From the NCBI RefSeq assembly GCF_900115165.1, contig NZ_FOVP01000021.1, positions 1-64,000 of the forward strand: a DNA stretch of 64,000 nt, given 5' to 3'. The translations under genes were made by a program, and so were the position numbers. The DNA comes from Roseovarius lutimaris. GTDB taxonomy: Bacteria > Pseudomonadota > Alphaproteobacteria > Rhodobacterales > Rhodobacteraceae. Under the pieces are notes generated by a model. The model saw nothing but the letters and a program-made list of their open reading frames with translations. It had not been told where the DNA came from and made no database searches. This document shows positions 55,038 to 63,761 of the stretch, piece by piece (positions within the stretch are counted from its first letter, which is position 1; each line of letters starts with the position of its first letter).

Positions 55038-57744
55038 GTGTCTGCCCCTTTTCTGTGTCTACGCGAACCGTCTTCAATCGCTGTGCATCAAATTCCTCTT
55101 CGGCAATTTCTGAGACGACTTCGCGTGTCGCCTCACTGTTGGCGGTCTCGGCGTCTGATTGCAGATAGGCTTTGGCTGCGTACAAACGGTCAAGACGTTC
55201 ATCAATCACGTTCTCCAAGGCGTCCGCATCACCGTTGCGCAATGCTTCAAGCTGTTCATCATCCAACTCGCGTTCGATCTGGTCACGGAACGTCTGGCTG
55301 TCGACGTCACCATCAAACGGACCTTCGATCTTTTCAGTCCGCTCATGCTCGATCACGCGGCGCATTTCAGCGGTTTCAGCTTGATCTGTTCGGTATGGCC
55401 GAATGGCATTGTCAAACTCACGCACCCTTGCATCAGAAAACTCTCGGGCCTGAACCGCGTCCCGTTCATAATCTGGATCGTTAAGACGGTCTGTTTCGGG
55501 CTGATTGTCACGGGCCAATCCATCGCGCATCTGCTCACCATAGCGATCCGCAGTATCCCGCAGGTAAGCGTCGATCCGCCTTTGATCAGCGGTCGTAACA
55601 TCGGCATCATTGCGGCTCTCAGCCAATGTCGTGAATGCGGCACCCATTGCGGCACCATTAACGACCCCACCCGCTTGGCTACGTTCAACCGAGAGGGCTT
55701 CGAAGCGGGAATACTCGTCGGCTCGCCCGTCAAACTGTTCACGCACCCCACGGTCAATATCAGCAACAATTTCTCTGTCCGACATATCTGCACGCAAGGC
55801 GTTGTTCTGATCTGCCTGAACGTATGTCGCGGGCTTCTCCATATCATCGCCAAGTTTATCCCATGCACGGGACGCAAGCTGCGCGTGGGCTGGTGACTTC
55901 GCTGCAAAAGCGTCGAACTCGGCCTGACGGTCCTGCTGCAAGGCTTGGTCGTTATCGCCGTCACTGAACTCCTGTGTGTGAACAAGGTTCTCCTCAAGCC
56001 GTTCAAACTCGCGTCGATCTTCGCGGGTCATTTGAATAAGCTCTGGATTATCAGCGATCCGTTCTTCAGCCCGCTCCATCATTTGGACGGTGTAGCCACC
56101 AATGACCGACGCAGGCATTCCAGCACGCTCCATCGCCTTCATGTTTTGATTGAATGCGTCCGTCACGGCCTCCTGACGGTCAGCCTCGGCGATGCCTGTC
56201 GCCTCGGCCCTATCAATACCGCTTTCTGTTGCTAACCGCTCTGACGCTGCTTCACGATAGGTCTCCGTCGCTGCGTTTTCGCGCATGGCATCAAACTCGG
56301 CGTCACCATCATCCAATACAACACCGTCGTCTTTGATCACCTCGGCGCGTTGAAGTGCCTCACCCAGACGTACATGCGCCTGATCCAGCTTTTCAGCGGC
56401 AACCTCCAAGTCAGCCTTACGCTCAAGGTTTAAGCCTTCGGTATCTGCGATTTTGGTGAGGTCATCCGCAATCCAACGCTGCTCCAAAGATGCGTTGTTG
56501 GCCCCCTGCTCTACTCGCGCAATGACGGCCTCTGATGAAATGCCCGTTCCCCGCAACGCAGTCTCAATCTGCGCCCGTGTCTCAGGCTCGCGCATGGCAC
56601 CAACGCCGTCTTTGTTGATGTTTGTTTCTGAATAAACGCCGGTGTCTGACGGTGCGGTTGTCAGCTTCGATGAAGCTGTGCCAACGGGGTTCAAGTGCGC
56701 AACCGGCTGCAATGCGCTGTCCAATTGTTTTTCCATCCGTGGCCGATCAGCCTCGGACGCACTTTGGATTTGGCTTTCAATCCGATTAAGACGATCTGTG
56801 AGGCTTGTTTTCAGATCATCGAAACTCTGCTGGTTCTCCATGTAAACGTCTCCATCTGTTTGTAATTGGCCCCCACGAGCAAGGACTTCACCTGCCCGGA
56901 AAAGGGCATTTGAAATGTCTTCCCTGTTGTCGCTGGTCGCCTCGGCGGACAACGAAAGGTAGACTTTGGATGTGGTAGCGATTTCAGCCAACGCGCGGTC
57001 GAGGTCACGTCCAACCCTCTCCCGCTGAACCGGCTCCCGGCCCTCTGCTTTAGCGTCGTAAATTTCTTTCGTGCGCGGCGCATAGGTTGCGTCCCCACGG
57101 TCAAGCCTGCGCGTAGCCTCTAGGCGAACCCCAACCTTTTCGGCATGTTCGACCATCGAAAGGCGAAAATCATCATAGTTGAAGTGATGATCCCGCCCCA
57201 GATAGAAATACTCGCCTTCCTGGGAACGCCGGTTCAAGACGATGTGGGCGTGGGGATGATCACGGTCCTCATGAACGGCGATGATGTAGTCAAAGTTGCG
57301 GTCGTCATTCTGAAAATGTTCTCGACACACAGCCGCGGTTACGTCCCGCACGTCTTCTCCGCTCGTCCCCTGCGGATAGGACATGAGCATGTGTGTGGTG
57401 TGGCCCATCTTTGGCCGGAAACGATCATCCCAACGGCTCGAAAATCTATCCGTAAGACCTTTGATTTCGTCGCTCGATAGCGTTTTCTTCCCGTCCAATA
57501 CGCCACGACTATCTACGATATGCGATGACTTGGTAGTCAGGTATTCAAGCTGGTTCGAAAGCTCTGCCTTGGTGTGCGTTCCGCCAGACCTAATAGCCTT
57601 GAACACGGCAGCACGGTGGCCCTTGGCCGCGCGGATCATCTGAGGCTTTTTCGCATGAAGGCCTTGCATGGACCCCCGCACCCGGCTCCAGCCTTCGCGG
57701 AAAATCTCGCCCGTCACGGACTGGACGGCATCATTCCTCGCCAT
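55030..57744 (-). CDS. Relaxase, VirD2/MobA-like
   Basis: A protein of 904 residues. The relaxase domain occupies about 1-200: likely catalytic Tyr68 in LEYLTTKSSH and the His motif HPHAHIVLN (His163, 165 and 167) with FDYIIAVHEDRDH before it. The rest is helical and acidic, presumably a translocation signal and spacer. It nicks oriT and is carried with the strand. GTSGEDVRDV and the other features fit the MOB-P/VirD2 class, but the class assignment is by eye. Confidence 0.92.
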   Translation of the reverse strand: MARNDAVQSVTGEIFREGWSRVRGSMQGLHAKKPQMIRAAKGHRAAVFKAIRSGGTHTKAELSNQLEYLTTKSSHIVDSRGVLDGKKTLSSDEIKGLTDRFSSRWDDRFRPKMGHTTHMLMSYPQGTSGEDVRDVTAAVCREHFQNDDRNFDYIIAVHEDRDHPHAHIVLNRRSQEGEYFYLGRDHHFNYDDFRLSMVEHAEKVGVRLEATRRLDRGDATYAPRTKEIYDAKAEGREPVQRERVGRDLDRALAEIATTSKVYLSLSAEATSDNREDISNALFRAGEVLARGGQLQTDGDVYMENQQSFDDLKTSLTDRLNRIESQIQSASEADRPRMEKQLDSALQPVAHLNPVGTASSKLTTAPSDTGVYSETNINKDGVGAMREPETRAQIETALRGTGISSEAVIARVEQGANNASLEQRWIADDLTKIADTEGLNLERKADLEVAAEKLDQAHVRLGEALQRAEVIKDDGVVLDDGDAEFDAMRENAATETYREAASERLATESGIDRAEATGIAEADRQEAVTDAFNQNMKAMERAGMPASVIGGYTVQMMERAEERIADNPELIQMTREDRREFERLEENLVHTQEFSDGDNDQALQQDRQAEFDAFAAKSPAHAQLASRAWDKLGDDMEKPATYVQADQNNALRADMSDREIVADIDRGVREQFDGRADEYSRFEALSVERSQAGGVVNGAAMGAAFTTLAESRNDADVTTADQRRIDAYLRDTADRYGEQMRDGLARDNQPETDRLNDPDYERDAVQAREFSDARVREFDNAIRPYRTDQAETAEMRRVIEHERTEKIEGPFDGDVDSQTFRDQIERELDDEQLEALRNGDADALENVIDERLDRLYAAKAYLQSDAETANSEATREVVSEIAEEEFDAQRLKTVRVDTEKGQTHG

Positions 57745-58318
57745 CGGCCAGCTCCTTCAGGGCGTCACTCACCAACATGCTGATCCCATCGGTCTTGCGA
57801 CGGGTCAGAAGATCTACTTGATCCGCAAAATCCAGAACGAACCCCGCAAGGTTCCGCATCTGCGCCAGACTTGATGGACCAAACGAAGGCCGCAGACCTT
57901 TGTTGTTCGATTCATTCATCCGCTTTGCAATCTGGGTGACGTTGTTCCCGACACGGTTCAACGCCGCTCGAAAGGCTTTCAACTCGTCAGCCAAATGCTC
58001 GTCAGGTTGAAAAACTCCGTTCGCGGACTGGATCAATCGGCGCATTCCATCTGACCGGTTACTGATCCCGTGCCGTGAAAGCACCACTTCAAACGCCCGT
58101 AGTTCCTCTGGTGTGACGGTCGTTCCAATTTGGGCCGTGCGGATGCCGGTATCGCGGCGGCGCTCTTTTTCGCGCTTCACGGTGTATTGGATCGTTCGCG
58201 GTGTAACCGAGTATCGCTTCCCAAGCACTCGAGCAGAAACGCCTTTTCGCGTTTCACGGACGATTTCCAATCGCTCCAATTCAGTCAAGCGTCGGCGACC
58301 AGCCATGCGAACATACAA
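57731..58318 (-). CDS. MobC-like relaxosome protein with N-terminal helix-turn-helix
   Basis: A protein of 195 residues. Residues 5-55 form a helix-turn-helix (RRRLTELERLEIVRETRKGV and SVTPRTIQYTV) and the C-terminal half is MobC-like (LADELKAFRAALNRVGNNVTQIAKRMNE). MobC usually helps the relaxase open oriT. The fusion with a recombinase-like helix-turn-helix suggests site-specific binding or self-regulation. AGGGG before the ATG. Overlaps the relaxase gene by 14 bases. Confidence 0.85.
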   Translation of the reverse strand: MYVRMAGRRRLTELERLEIVRETRKGVSARVLGKRYSVTPRTIQYTVKREKERRRDTGIRTAQIGTTVTPEELRAFEVVLSRHGISNRSDGMRRLIQSANGVFQPDEHLADELKAFRAALNRVGNNVTQIAKRMNESNNKGLRPSFGPSSLAQMRNLAGFVLDFADQVDLLTRRKTDGISMLVSDALKELADGEE

Positions 58319-58674
58319 CCCCTATTTCCTGCCATCTTCTATACAATCACTTAGGCGTTGACGCAATTATAAAATTGCATCGCAAATTATAACATTGTCA
58401 AAGCCGTTAAAAGTGATTGTATTCCGTTTCAGACGGCCCAACGGGTCGTCGTGTTGAGCCAGAGGCGAGACCGCCCACAACCGAAGGTGACAGGCCAAGC
58501 CAAAAATGCGCCGCCTGACGGCCCAACAGCACTTTTGGCTCCCACCCTACCAAAAAACACGGCATGGGCCTCTGACGGGCCGGATATGCCCCCTCACACG
58601 GCATTTCATTGGATAGCGAGACCCTCTTTCGGTGTGAAGCAGACAGATTCACTGCCTGAAGCGGCAAGCAATCA
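58319..58674. other. Candidate oriT region
   Basis: This 356-base gap lies between divergent mobC and virC1-virC2, where oriT usually sits. It carries the AT-rich operator pair (58363-58399) and a hairpin GACGGCCC/GGGTCGTC (58432-58439 and 58443-58450, one G-T pair). The nic site is not identified. Confidence 0.45.
58363..58399. promoter_or_regulatory. Shared AT-rich operator, site 6 (mobC promoter)
   Basis: GCAATTATAAAATTGC at 58363-58378 and CAAATTATAACATTGTC at 58383-58399; TTATAACATTGT differs from sites 4 and 5 in one base. It lies 45 bases upstream of mobC. Confidence 0.5.
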
Positions 58675-58680
58675 ACAGGA

Positions 58681-59024
58681 CACAAGAAACACGACACAGC
58701 ATCGACGCCATTAAGAGAGCAGGTAACAAGCGACACGAAACACGAAACACGACACACGACACACGACACACGACACCTTAAACACGTCACAAGCTACACT
58801 CGACAAGATACCCGCAACAGAGGACAAGCAGCAAGACACCGAACAAGGAACAAGTGACACCTGACAAGATACACCGACCACGAAACAACGAACACGCAAC
58901 ATGTGACACGAAACACGCAACAAAACACCGAACAGGACGCACGCGACAAGAAACAGTAGACCCTCTACCAGCAACACGATACCAAAGACACGAAACACGC
59001 CACACGATACAAAGGACAAGATAC
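58681..59024 (+). repeat. T-poor ACACGA-rich tract upstream of virC1
   Basis: By hand count about 21 T in 344 bases. Degenerate ACACGA, GACAC and AACACG words run throughout; at 58749-58776 the unit ACACGAC repeats about four times in tandem. The complement reads TGTGTTTCGTGT-like, similar in style to the TGTTTGTT repeats of Agrobacterium overdrive, the VirC1/VirC2 target. The tract is next to a virC1-virC2 pair. It is not a CRISPR array. Confidence 0.7.
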
Positions 59025-59732
59025 ATGCCCAATGATGAAATGAAGGTCATCTCGATCATCACACGAAAGGGCGGCGCGGGAAAAACAACACTCGCACGGG
59101 CATTGATCAGCGCGGCCATGGCGAAAGGCAAACGCTGTCTTGTGTTTGACGCCGACCCGCAGCAGGCCCTAGCTCGGTGGGCAAACAAACTGCAAATTGA
59201 AGACCCACTATTCCGCATTGAGCCGTTGACGATGGTGAACGAACTTTCTGAAAAAATTGAACATGCGTACGAAAACGACACTGCCGATTACGTCTTCATT
59301 GATACCATCGGCGCAGCTGGCGCGTGGGCAGACGATCTTGCGGTTGAAAGCGACGTTCTTGTCATACCAATGATGCTGAGTGACGACGATCTTGAAATCA
59401 CAACAGATACGTTCAACTGGTATGTGGGGCTACGTGATCGCGCCGAAGACGCCGACGCCTTACCATCATTCCACGTTGTAATGTCAAATGTGCCGGCCAA
59501 GCAAAGCAAAGCAGAACTATCAATTGAAGAAAAAGCTATCGCACAATTTCCGGTGATGGATGATTATTTCATGCAGCGGAAACAGCACAAAGACGCATCG
59601 GCAGAGGGCTTCCTCCACCATATTGCAGAGAACCGGCGGAACGGACCAAGCCACTTACGGGTTCAGGCAAAACACTTTGCAGAAGCGCTCGAGGAAGCAA
59701 CTTCAATCCTTGATGCTTTGACGGGGGGTTAA
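59025..59732 (+). CDS. virC1: VirC1-like ParA-family ATPase
   Basis: A protein of 235 residues from the ATG at 59025 (AAAGGA upstream). Walker A is KGGAGKTT at 15-22. FDADPQQALARWANKL, the AYENDTADYVFIDT segment and the later PMMLSDDDLEITTDTFNWY match VirC1 rather than partition ParA. VirC1 assembles the relaxosome and brings the T-complex to the cell pole. The partner gene follows three bases later. The open frame reaches further upstream into the T-poor tract, but without a ribosome site. Confidence 0.85.
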   Translation: MPNDEMKVISIITRKGGAGKTTLARALISAAMAKGKRCLVFDADPQQALARWANKLQIEDPLFRIEPLTMVNELSEKIEHAYENDTADYVFIDTIGAAGAWADDLAVESDVLVIPMMLSDDDLEITTDTFNWYVGLRDRAEDADALPSFHVVMSNVPAKQSKAELSIEEKAIAQFPVMDDYFMQRKQHKDASAEGFLHHIAENRRNGPSHLRVQAKHFAEALEEATSILDALTGG

Positions 59733-59735
59733 CGT

Positions 59736-60362
59736 ATGCCACGCAAGAAAAAGACCGCACTCAAGGGGCGCGATCCGGCTTATACATCAGACTTTTCGCA
59801 ACCCTTGCCGACAAACAAGCTCGTTGTCGAAGAAACTCCGAAACCAGTGGTGTCAAACCCTGTCACTGAGCCTGCAAAGACTCTCGCAGCAAGTCCGTCA
59901 CCCAAACCAACGGTGAAGCCAGAGATCAGTAGCGCCACGCAAGCTCCGACGAAACCAGCACCAGCAGCAAAACCGAAATCAGAACCCCCAACCCAAGGAT
60001 CAGGCGACAAACGCGAAATCGCCCTGTCGGCTGCGGTCAAGCTGGACCAACAAAAGCAATTGGACGCGTTGGAAACAAAAGGAACTCCCGCGAAAATTGC
60101 TATCACCATGGCAGGGCGTCGGGCAGTCGAGCAATTTGAACCACAACCTGAGTATGTGGAAAAACAAGACGTCCAACGAATGCCAATGCGGCAAGGGTAT
60201 AAAAGCACAAAACGCATCGATGCAAGTTTGCTCGATGCGCTCAGAAACAAACATGATCCACACCGTCTATCCTCCGATAGTGCGATGATGCGAGGTCAGT
60301 TTGAACCACTGTTCTGGTCCTGTCTTGATGCTGTTATCAAAGAACTGAACAGCAAAGATTGA
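59736..60362 (+). CDS. virC2: VirC2-like ribbon-helix-helix protein
   Basis: A protein of 208 residues. The first 90 are Pro/Lys/Thr-rich and probably disordered. The rest resembles VirC2, which binds overdrive: a helical KREIALSAAVKLDQQKQLDAL and KIAITMAGRRAVEQF, then STKRIDASLLDALRNKHDPHRL, near the VirC2 SLIEAARNHFDPLGLE. It is coupled to virC1. Confidence 0.72.
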   Translation: MPRKKKTALKGRDPAYTSDFSQPLPTNKLVVEETPKPVVSNPVTEPAKTLAASPSPKPTVKPEISSATQAPTKPAPAAKPKSEPPTQGSGDKREIALSAAVKLDQQKQLDALETKGTPAKIAITMAGRRAVEQFEPQPEYVEKQDVQRMPMRQGYKSTKRIDASLLDALRNKHDPHRLSSDSAMMRGQFEPLFWSCLDAVIKELNSKD

Positions 60363-60394
60363 TAGAAGGCGCGATGCGCCCCAACATTTTTAAG

Positions 60395-60425
60395 AGGGGG
60401 AAGGAGTTTCGGCTTCCTTCCCCCT
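60395..60425 (+). terminator. Hairpin after virC2
   Basis: AGGGGGAAGG/CCTTCCCCCT (60395-60404 and 60416-60425). No U-run follows, so this is a possible terminator only. Confidence 0.45.
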
Positions 60426-60436
60426 GAAACAAAATA

Positions 60437-60482
60437 GACAGGGCCGTGTCCTCGCTTCGCTGCGGGCCGCACCAACCCTGTC
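60437..60482 (+). ncRNA. Element Z copy 1: candidate structured leader
   Basis: Outer stem GACAGGG/CCCTGTC (60437-60443 and 60476-60482) around a 32-base core. The core 60442-60473 matches, inverted, 63271-63302 with one difference. Copy 2 has GACGGGG/CCCCGTC, a compensatory change. Both copies lie about 130-150 bases upstream of a gene start in the same relative orientation. Confidence 0.5.
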
Positions 60483-60607
60483 GATTTGGTTTCACCCCCA
60501 TCCTCTCATGCTCCGCGCAAACTCGCGGATAGGCGATGGCCTACCCGACTTCGAATTGTGGGTCGGGCAGGAAAATCGCTGTTAACAGTGAATGCAGAGG
60601 AAAATCT

Positions 60608-60760
60608 ATGGGACGCAAAAAACGACTTTATGCTAAACCAATAAAGCGAATTTTGGATCGGAAAACACGCACTGTCGTGGGCTGGCTTTATGAGTGGAAC
60701 ACTGGCGCTCAGGTTCCCATGTGGAAGGATGGCAAGAAAACCGACGTGATCTATGAGTGA
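60608..60760 (+). CDS. Small basic protein with GWLYxWNTGA motif, copy 2
   Basis: A protein of 50 residues from the ATG at 60608 (AGAGGA upstream). It matches the C-terminal part of the protein at 30421. Very basic N-terminus (GRKKRLYAKPIKRIL). The following gene overlaps by eight bases. Confidence 0.75.
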   Translation: MGRKKRLYAKPIKRILDRKTRTVVGWLYEWNTGAQVPMWKDGKKTDVIYE

Positions 60761-60983
60761 GGTAGGGCAGGGCGGACTTTTCAAACTGGTGGCTGACTAC
60801 GGCACCAGCGAAAGCTGGCTACAATCATCGAACGAACACACTTTGCGCATGTTTGGAAAGGACCATCACAAGGCCGCCAAAATCACGCCGGAACTCACAT
60901 TGCAGGCTCCTGATGGGTCCGTGATCGCAACGATGGATCATTGGGCTTACGAGTGGAAAGAGGCCGACAAGGACGCGGCGTAG
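60753..60983 (+). CDS. Hypothetical protein, 76 residues
   Basis: Soluble and mixed in charge; no recognised domain. The start overlaps the upstream gene by eight bases, suggesting coupling. Confidence 0.65.
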   Translation: MSEVGQGGLFKLVADYGTSESWLQSSNEHTLRMFGKDHHKAAKITPELTLQAPDGSVIATMDHWAYEWKEADKDAA

Positions 60984-61036
60984 GCTTTCAAAACGCAAGC
61001 AAAAATGCTAGACTGTTTCCCAAAAGGAGGCAGTCG

Positions 61037-61453
61037 ATGCGTATTGTCAAAACCCTTATTTCTATCACCTTTCTGGCATCCCTGCCGGTGTCGGCTCTTG
61101 CCTGGGATCACGAAATGGAACGCGGGGTAGACCTCTACCAAGCGGGCGATTCTGATGTGGGCGTTTCCTTGGTCTGTGACCCTAATTCGGTCTATGGAAC
61201 AACGGTCAGTGCCGTGATGGTTGCATTCGGTGCCGATCCCGACATAAGCGCCGTCACAACATTCCGGTTTCCTGATCTAATCAGGATTGATGCTGCCATG
61301 ATCCACGGTCGTATCTCAAAGGCTGAAAATCAGGATGGCGTTTGGGAACCGCTCTTGGCCGGTCTGCGGGCGCATAGCGCCGTGGAAATTTCCTTGAACG
61401 GAGAAATGCGCACCGTCGCGCTCGGAGACCCGTTGCCTTTCACCTGTCTTTGA
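61037..61453 (+). CDS. Exported hypothetical protein, 138 residues
   Basis: ATG at 61037 with GGAGG upstream. Signal peptide KTLISITFLASLPVSALA; the mature protein has two Cys far apart (LVCDP and PFTCL), perhaps a disulfide. Family unknown. A hairpin TGGCCC/GGGCCA follows at 61456-61470. Confidence 0.68.
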   Translation: MRIVKTLISITFLASLPVSALAWDHEMERGVDLYQAGDSDVGVSLVCDPNSVYGTTVSAVMVAFGADPDISAVTTFRFPDLIRIDAAMIHGRISKAENQDGVWEPLLAGLRAHSAVEISLNGEMRTVALGDPLPFTCL

Positions 61454-61607
61454 TCTGGCCCACGGGGCCAGGGCGCGAAGCGCAAGGCGGGGCAGGGGGC
61501 GGGCGCAGCTCGTCCCCTGCCGCGTCACCAACACCATCTCATGAAATAGCCCCCACCTATTAGGTAGGGGCAGTATCGGCCAAGTGGGCCAACAGGGAGG
61601 GGTTTAA

Positions 61608-61625
61608 GGGCCGCTTTTGCGGCTC
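61608..61625 (-). terminator. Hairpin beyond the DUF6927-like gene
   Basis: GGGCCGC/GCGGCTC (61608-61614 and 61619-61625) with TTTT loop, seven bases past the stop at 61632. Confidence 0.45.
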
Positions 61626-61631
61626 CCAGTG

Positions 61632-62231
61632 TTAAAGCGGCTGTTCAACCTTGACCCACGCCCGTTGCATGAATTTGCTGATACGCACCTGCGCACCTGT
61701 TTTCTGACAAAGAAAATACGTTGTTGCGCGGCGGTATCCGGCAAAACGCTCTTTCTTTACTGTGAAGGTGTCGCGCTCGATGCCGTCACTGAACGTCAAA
61801 GGCTCAGCAAGCTGGATGGTATCACCATGGGTAATCTTGCGGCCTGCTAGGGCTGCGGTTGATTTGCAACGCTCACGCCATGAAAGGGCGTATTCCTTGG
61901 TTGTGGGCGATAGCATGTCGAGCAATTTTTGCGGGGCCTGTGCCTCACATGGCCCCATGCTTTCCTCCATATCTTTGTAACACCATTCGCCATTGTTGCG
62001 GCTGGTAAGGATCACGGCGGCAAAGACATAGCGGCCTAACGCGTCGGTCTCGTAACCATAGGAATCTGGGCTATCTGGCTTGGGTGTCACTTCTACGGCC
62101 AGATACCAAACTGACCCCTTGCGGGTGGTGAAGACGGGCCGCATGGCCCGGTCTTCATTCTCGAACGTCACCAATTTTTCAATCTCGGCGCGTTCGTCGC
62201 GGGGCGGGGTGTAGTGGCAGGTCCAGCCCAT
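61632..62231 (-). CDS. Hypothetical protein, DUF6927-like
   Basis: A protein of 199 residues starting MGWTCHYTP, a beginning I recall from DUF6927 plasmid proteins. WYLAVEV, FAAVILTSRNNGEWCYKDMEESMGP and the C-terminal strand-rich part show no known catalytic motif. It overlaps the ardC stop by one base and is likely cotranscribed. Perhaps an anti-restriction helper; inference. Confidence 0.72.
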   Translation of the reverse strand: MGWTCHYTPPRDERAEIEKLVTFENEDRAMRPVFTTRKGSVWYLAVEVTPKPDSPDSYGYETDALGRYVFAAVILTSRNNGEWCYKDMEESMGPCEAQAPQKLLDMLSPTTKEYALSWRERCKSTAALAGRKITHGDTIQLAEPLTFSDGIERDTFTVKKERFAGYRRATTYFLCQKTGAQVRISKFMQRAWVKVEQPL

Positions 62232-63127
62232 TATGCTGCCTCCCCTTGTTGTGTTGCTTCAGTCGCGGCCACGATATAATCCACGGCTTTCTGTGCTTCT
62301 GACGCGGCTTTGAAAATCAGGTTTTTGTCGTCCTTCAAGGCTTTCAACCAAGATTCGACGTATGCCGCGCTCTGGTCAAAATCTGGCTCGATGCCAAGTT
62401 TCACGGCAAGAATGCAAGCGCCGATTTCTGCGACAAGTTCCTCGAATGCGTAGGCGCTGCGGTCGTTGAATTTCTTGATCCGGTCCAGCCGCTTTTCGCC
62501 ACCGCTCCAATGCGTTATTTCATGGCCCAAAACCCCGTAATACTTGGCCGCGCTGAAAAACGTAGCGATTGGCGGCATGTGAACGTGATCCTCGGACGGG
62601 CGATAGTAGGCGCGTGGCTCGTCGGTTGTGATGATCTTCGCACCTGTGTTGGCAAAAAATGCCTCTAGGTCTGCATCTGGCTCGGTGCCAAGATCGCGGG
62701 CAGGATCCGGCAGAACGTAGTATTCGGCGGGCAAACCTTCGATTTCATCCGCGTTGAATACGTTGTTGCACTTGGCAAAGGGAACGCGGGTTTTGCCTTC
62801 TCCGTCTGGTGCGTCGTTGCCCTCGGCGTCCTTCTCAAACGTGCCATAGAAAACGGAACGTGCAGCCTTCGCGCCCTTCTTGACCATGCCGCCCAACTCC
62901 TGCGCCTGACGAAAAGTCATCCACCGTTCGGACGAATAAGCGCGCTCGGATGCGGTCGCCCACAACATCAAAATGTTAATCCCGCGATATGCCTCGCCGT
63001 TGTGACGCAATGGCAAAGCGGCTGATCCTGCGCCACCTGTCCACGGCTTGCGCCAAGGTGGTGTGCCTGCTTCGATCTGCGCGACGATTGCATCTGTGAC
63101 GTGCTGGTGAATATCTACTTTTGGCAT
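62231..63127 (-). CDS. ardC: ArdC-family antirestriction protein
   Basis: A protein of 298 residues. The N-terminal ssDNA-binding part (VDIHQHVTDAIVAQIEAGTPPWRKPW) and the zincin-like C-terminal part with HEITH (His202, Glu203, His206) and a downstream Glu (AFEELVAEIG) are clear. ArdC binds single-stranded DNA and shields incoming plasmid DNA from host restriction. The long leader upstream carries elements Z, X and Y. TCCTTTGTGGTGT complement at the ribosome site is shared with DUF3768. Confidence 0.94.
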   Translation of the reverse strand: MPKVDIHQHVTDAIVAQIEAGTPPWRKPWTGGAGSAALPLRHNGEAYRGINILMLWATASERAYSSERWMTFRQAQELGGMVKKGAKAARSVFYGTFEKDAEGNDAPDGEGKTRVPFAKCNNVFNADEIEGLPAEYYVLPDPARDLGTEPDADLEAFFANTGAKIITTDEPRAYYRPSEDHVHMPPIATFFSAAKYYGVLGHEITHWSGGEKRLDRIKKFNDRSAYAFEELVAEIGACILAVKLGIEPDFDQSAAYVESWLKALKDDKNLIFKAASEAQKAVDYIVAATEATQQGEAA

Positions 63128-63191
63128 AACCTATCATCCTTTGTGGTGTCTTTTGGGACTGTGCGCCCAATGGTTCGGGTTTTTTGGACAG

Positions 63192-63203
63192 CGCGAATGC
63201 GCC
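63192..63203 (-). promoter_or_regulatory. ardC leader hairpin shared with the DUF3768 gene
   Basis: GCGC/GCGC with loop GAAT, followed by CTCCTGAAA as at 8766-8790. The base pairs differ from those in the DUF3768 leader. Confidence 0.4.
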
Positions 63204-63260
63204 TGCTCCTGAAAACCTGAATGCGATGAAAGGAAGGATTAGGAGGCTCCAAGCCTAATC

Positions 63261-63308
63261 GACGGGGGGTGGTGCGGCCCGCAGCGCAGCGAGGACACGG
63301 CCCCCGTC
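63261..63308 (-). ncRNA. Element Z copy 2: candidate structured leader of ardC
   Basis: Outer stem GACGGGG (63261-63267) with CCCCGTC (63302-63308). Core 63271-63302 is the inverted copy of 60442-60473. Confidence 0.5.
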
Positions 63309-63316
63309 TATTCGAC

Positions 63317-63411
63317 TTGGAGACGGCGGTATCCCTACCGCAGACGCCCCGCAGTGGCGTTCGGCTTGTCCGAACTCCAAGGGGCCAATAACAAATCAGG
63401 GCCAAAGGCCC
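63317..63411 (-). ncRNA. Element X copy 3: candidate structured leader of ardC
   Basis: TTGGAG/CTCCAA (63317-63322 and 63375-63380), GCGGTA/TACCGC (63326-63331 and 63336-63341), GTTCGG/CCGAAC (63359-63364 and 63370-63375), GGGCC/GGCCC (63399-63403 and 63407-63411). All four stems of copy 2 are kept, the first two with changed bases on both sides. Confidence 0.5.
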
Positions 63412-63541
63412 GTAGGGCAGGGGGTTATCCAGTGCGGGTGAAGGCGGCTCGATCGCCTGAGCCCCAAACCACAGCATTCCCGCAAACGAAGACACCACAT
63501 ATCGAAGTGTCGGGATTGTGGGTAACGCGCTGCCCGCCCAA

Positions 63542-63738
63542 GGCGAAGCGAACGACCGTCACCCGCAGGGCTGATCGGCGCGGCCCAGGGCGAGCATGAG
63601 ACAAAGGAAGTGGGGCGGCTCAGAGAGACGGCCCGGCGACTATTGGATCAGCTCGTATCGGGGCGCGGTGTTCTGGTGGAAGCCGCTTGCGGCTGGAACT
63701 AGGGCGCGGTGGCCCGCCCAAGGGGCGGGACATGGGCC
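63542..63738 (+). ncRNA. Element Y copy 3: candidate structured RNA
   Basis: Most similar to copy 1. AGCCG/CGGCT (63681-63685 and 63690-63694) and 3' hairpin CCCGCCC/GGGCGGG (63713-63719 and 63723-63729). It lies between ardC's leader and the convergent end of the partial gene. Confidence 0.45.
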
Positions 63739-63761
63739 ACTAAACGTCCTGCTATGTCTAC

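Noticed and set aside
58681..59024. CRISPR array
   Set aside because: The repeats are short, degenerate and without regular spacers.
60437..63308. Transposon bounded by inverted repeats (element Z)
   Set aside because: No transposase lies between, no target duplication is visible, and both copies hold the same position relative to a downstream gene.
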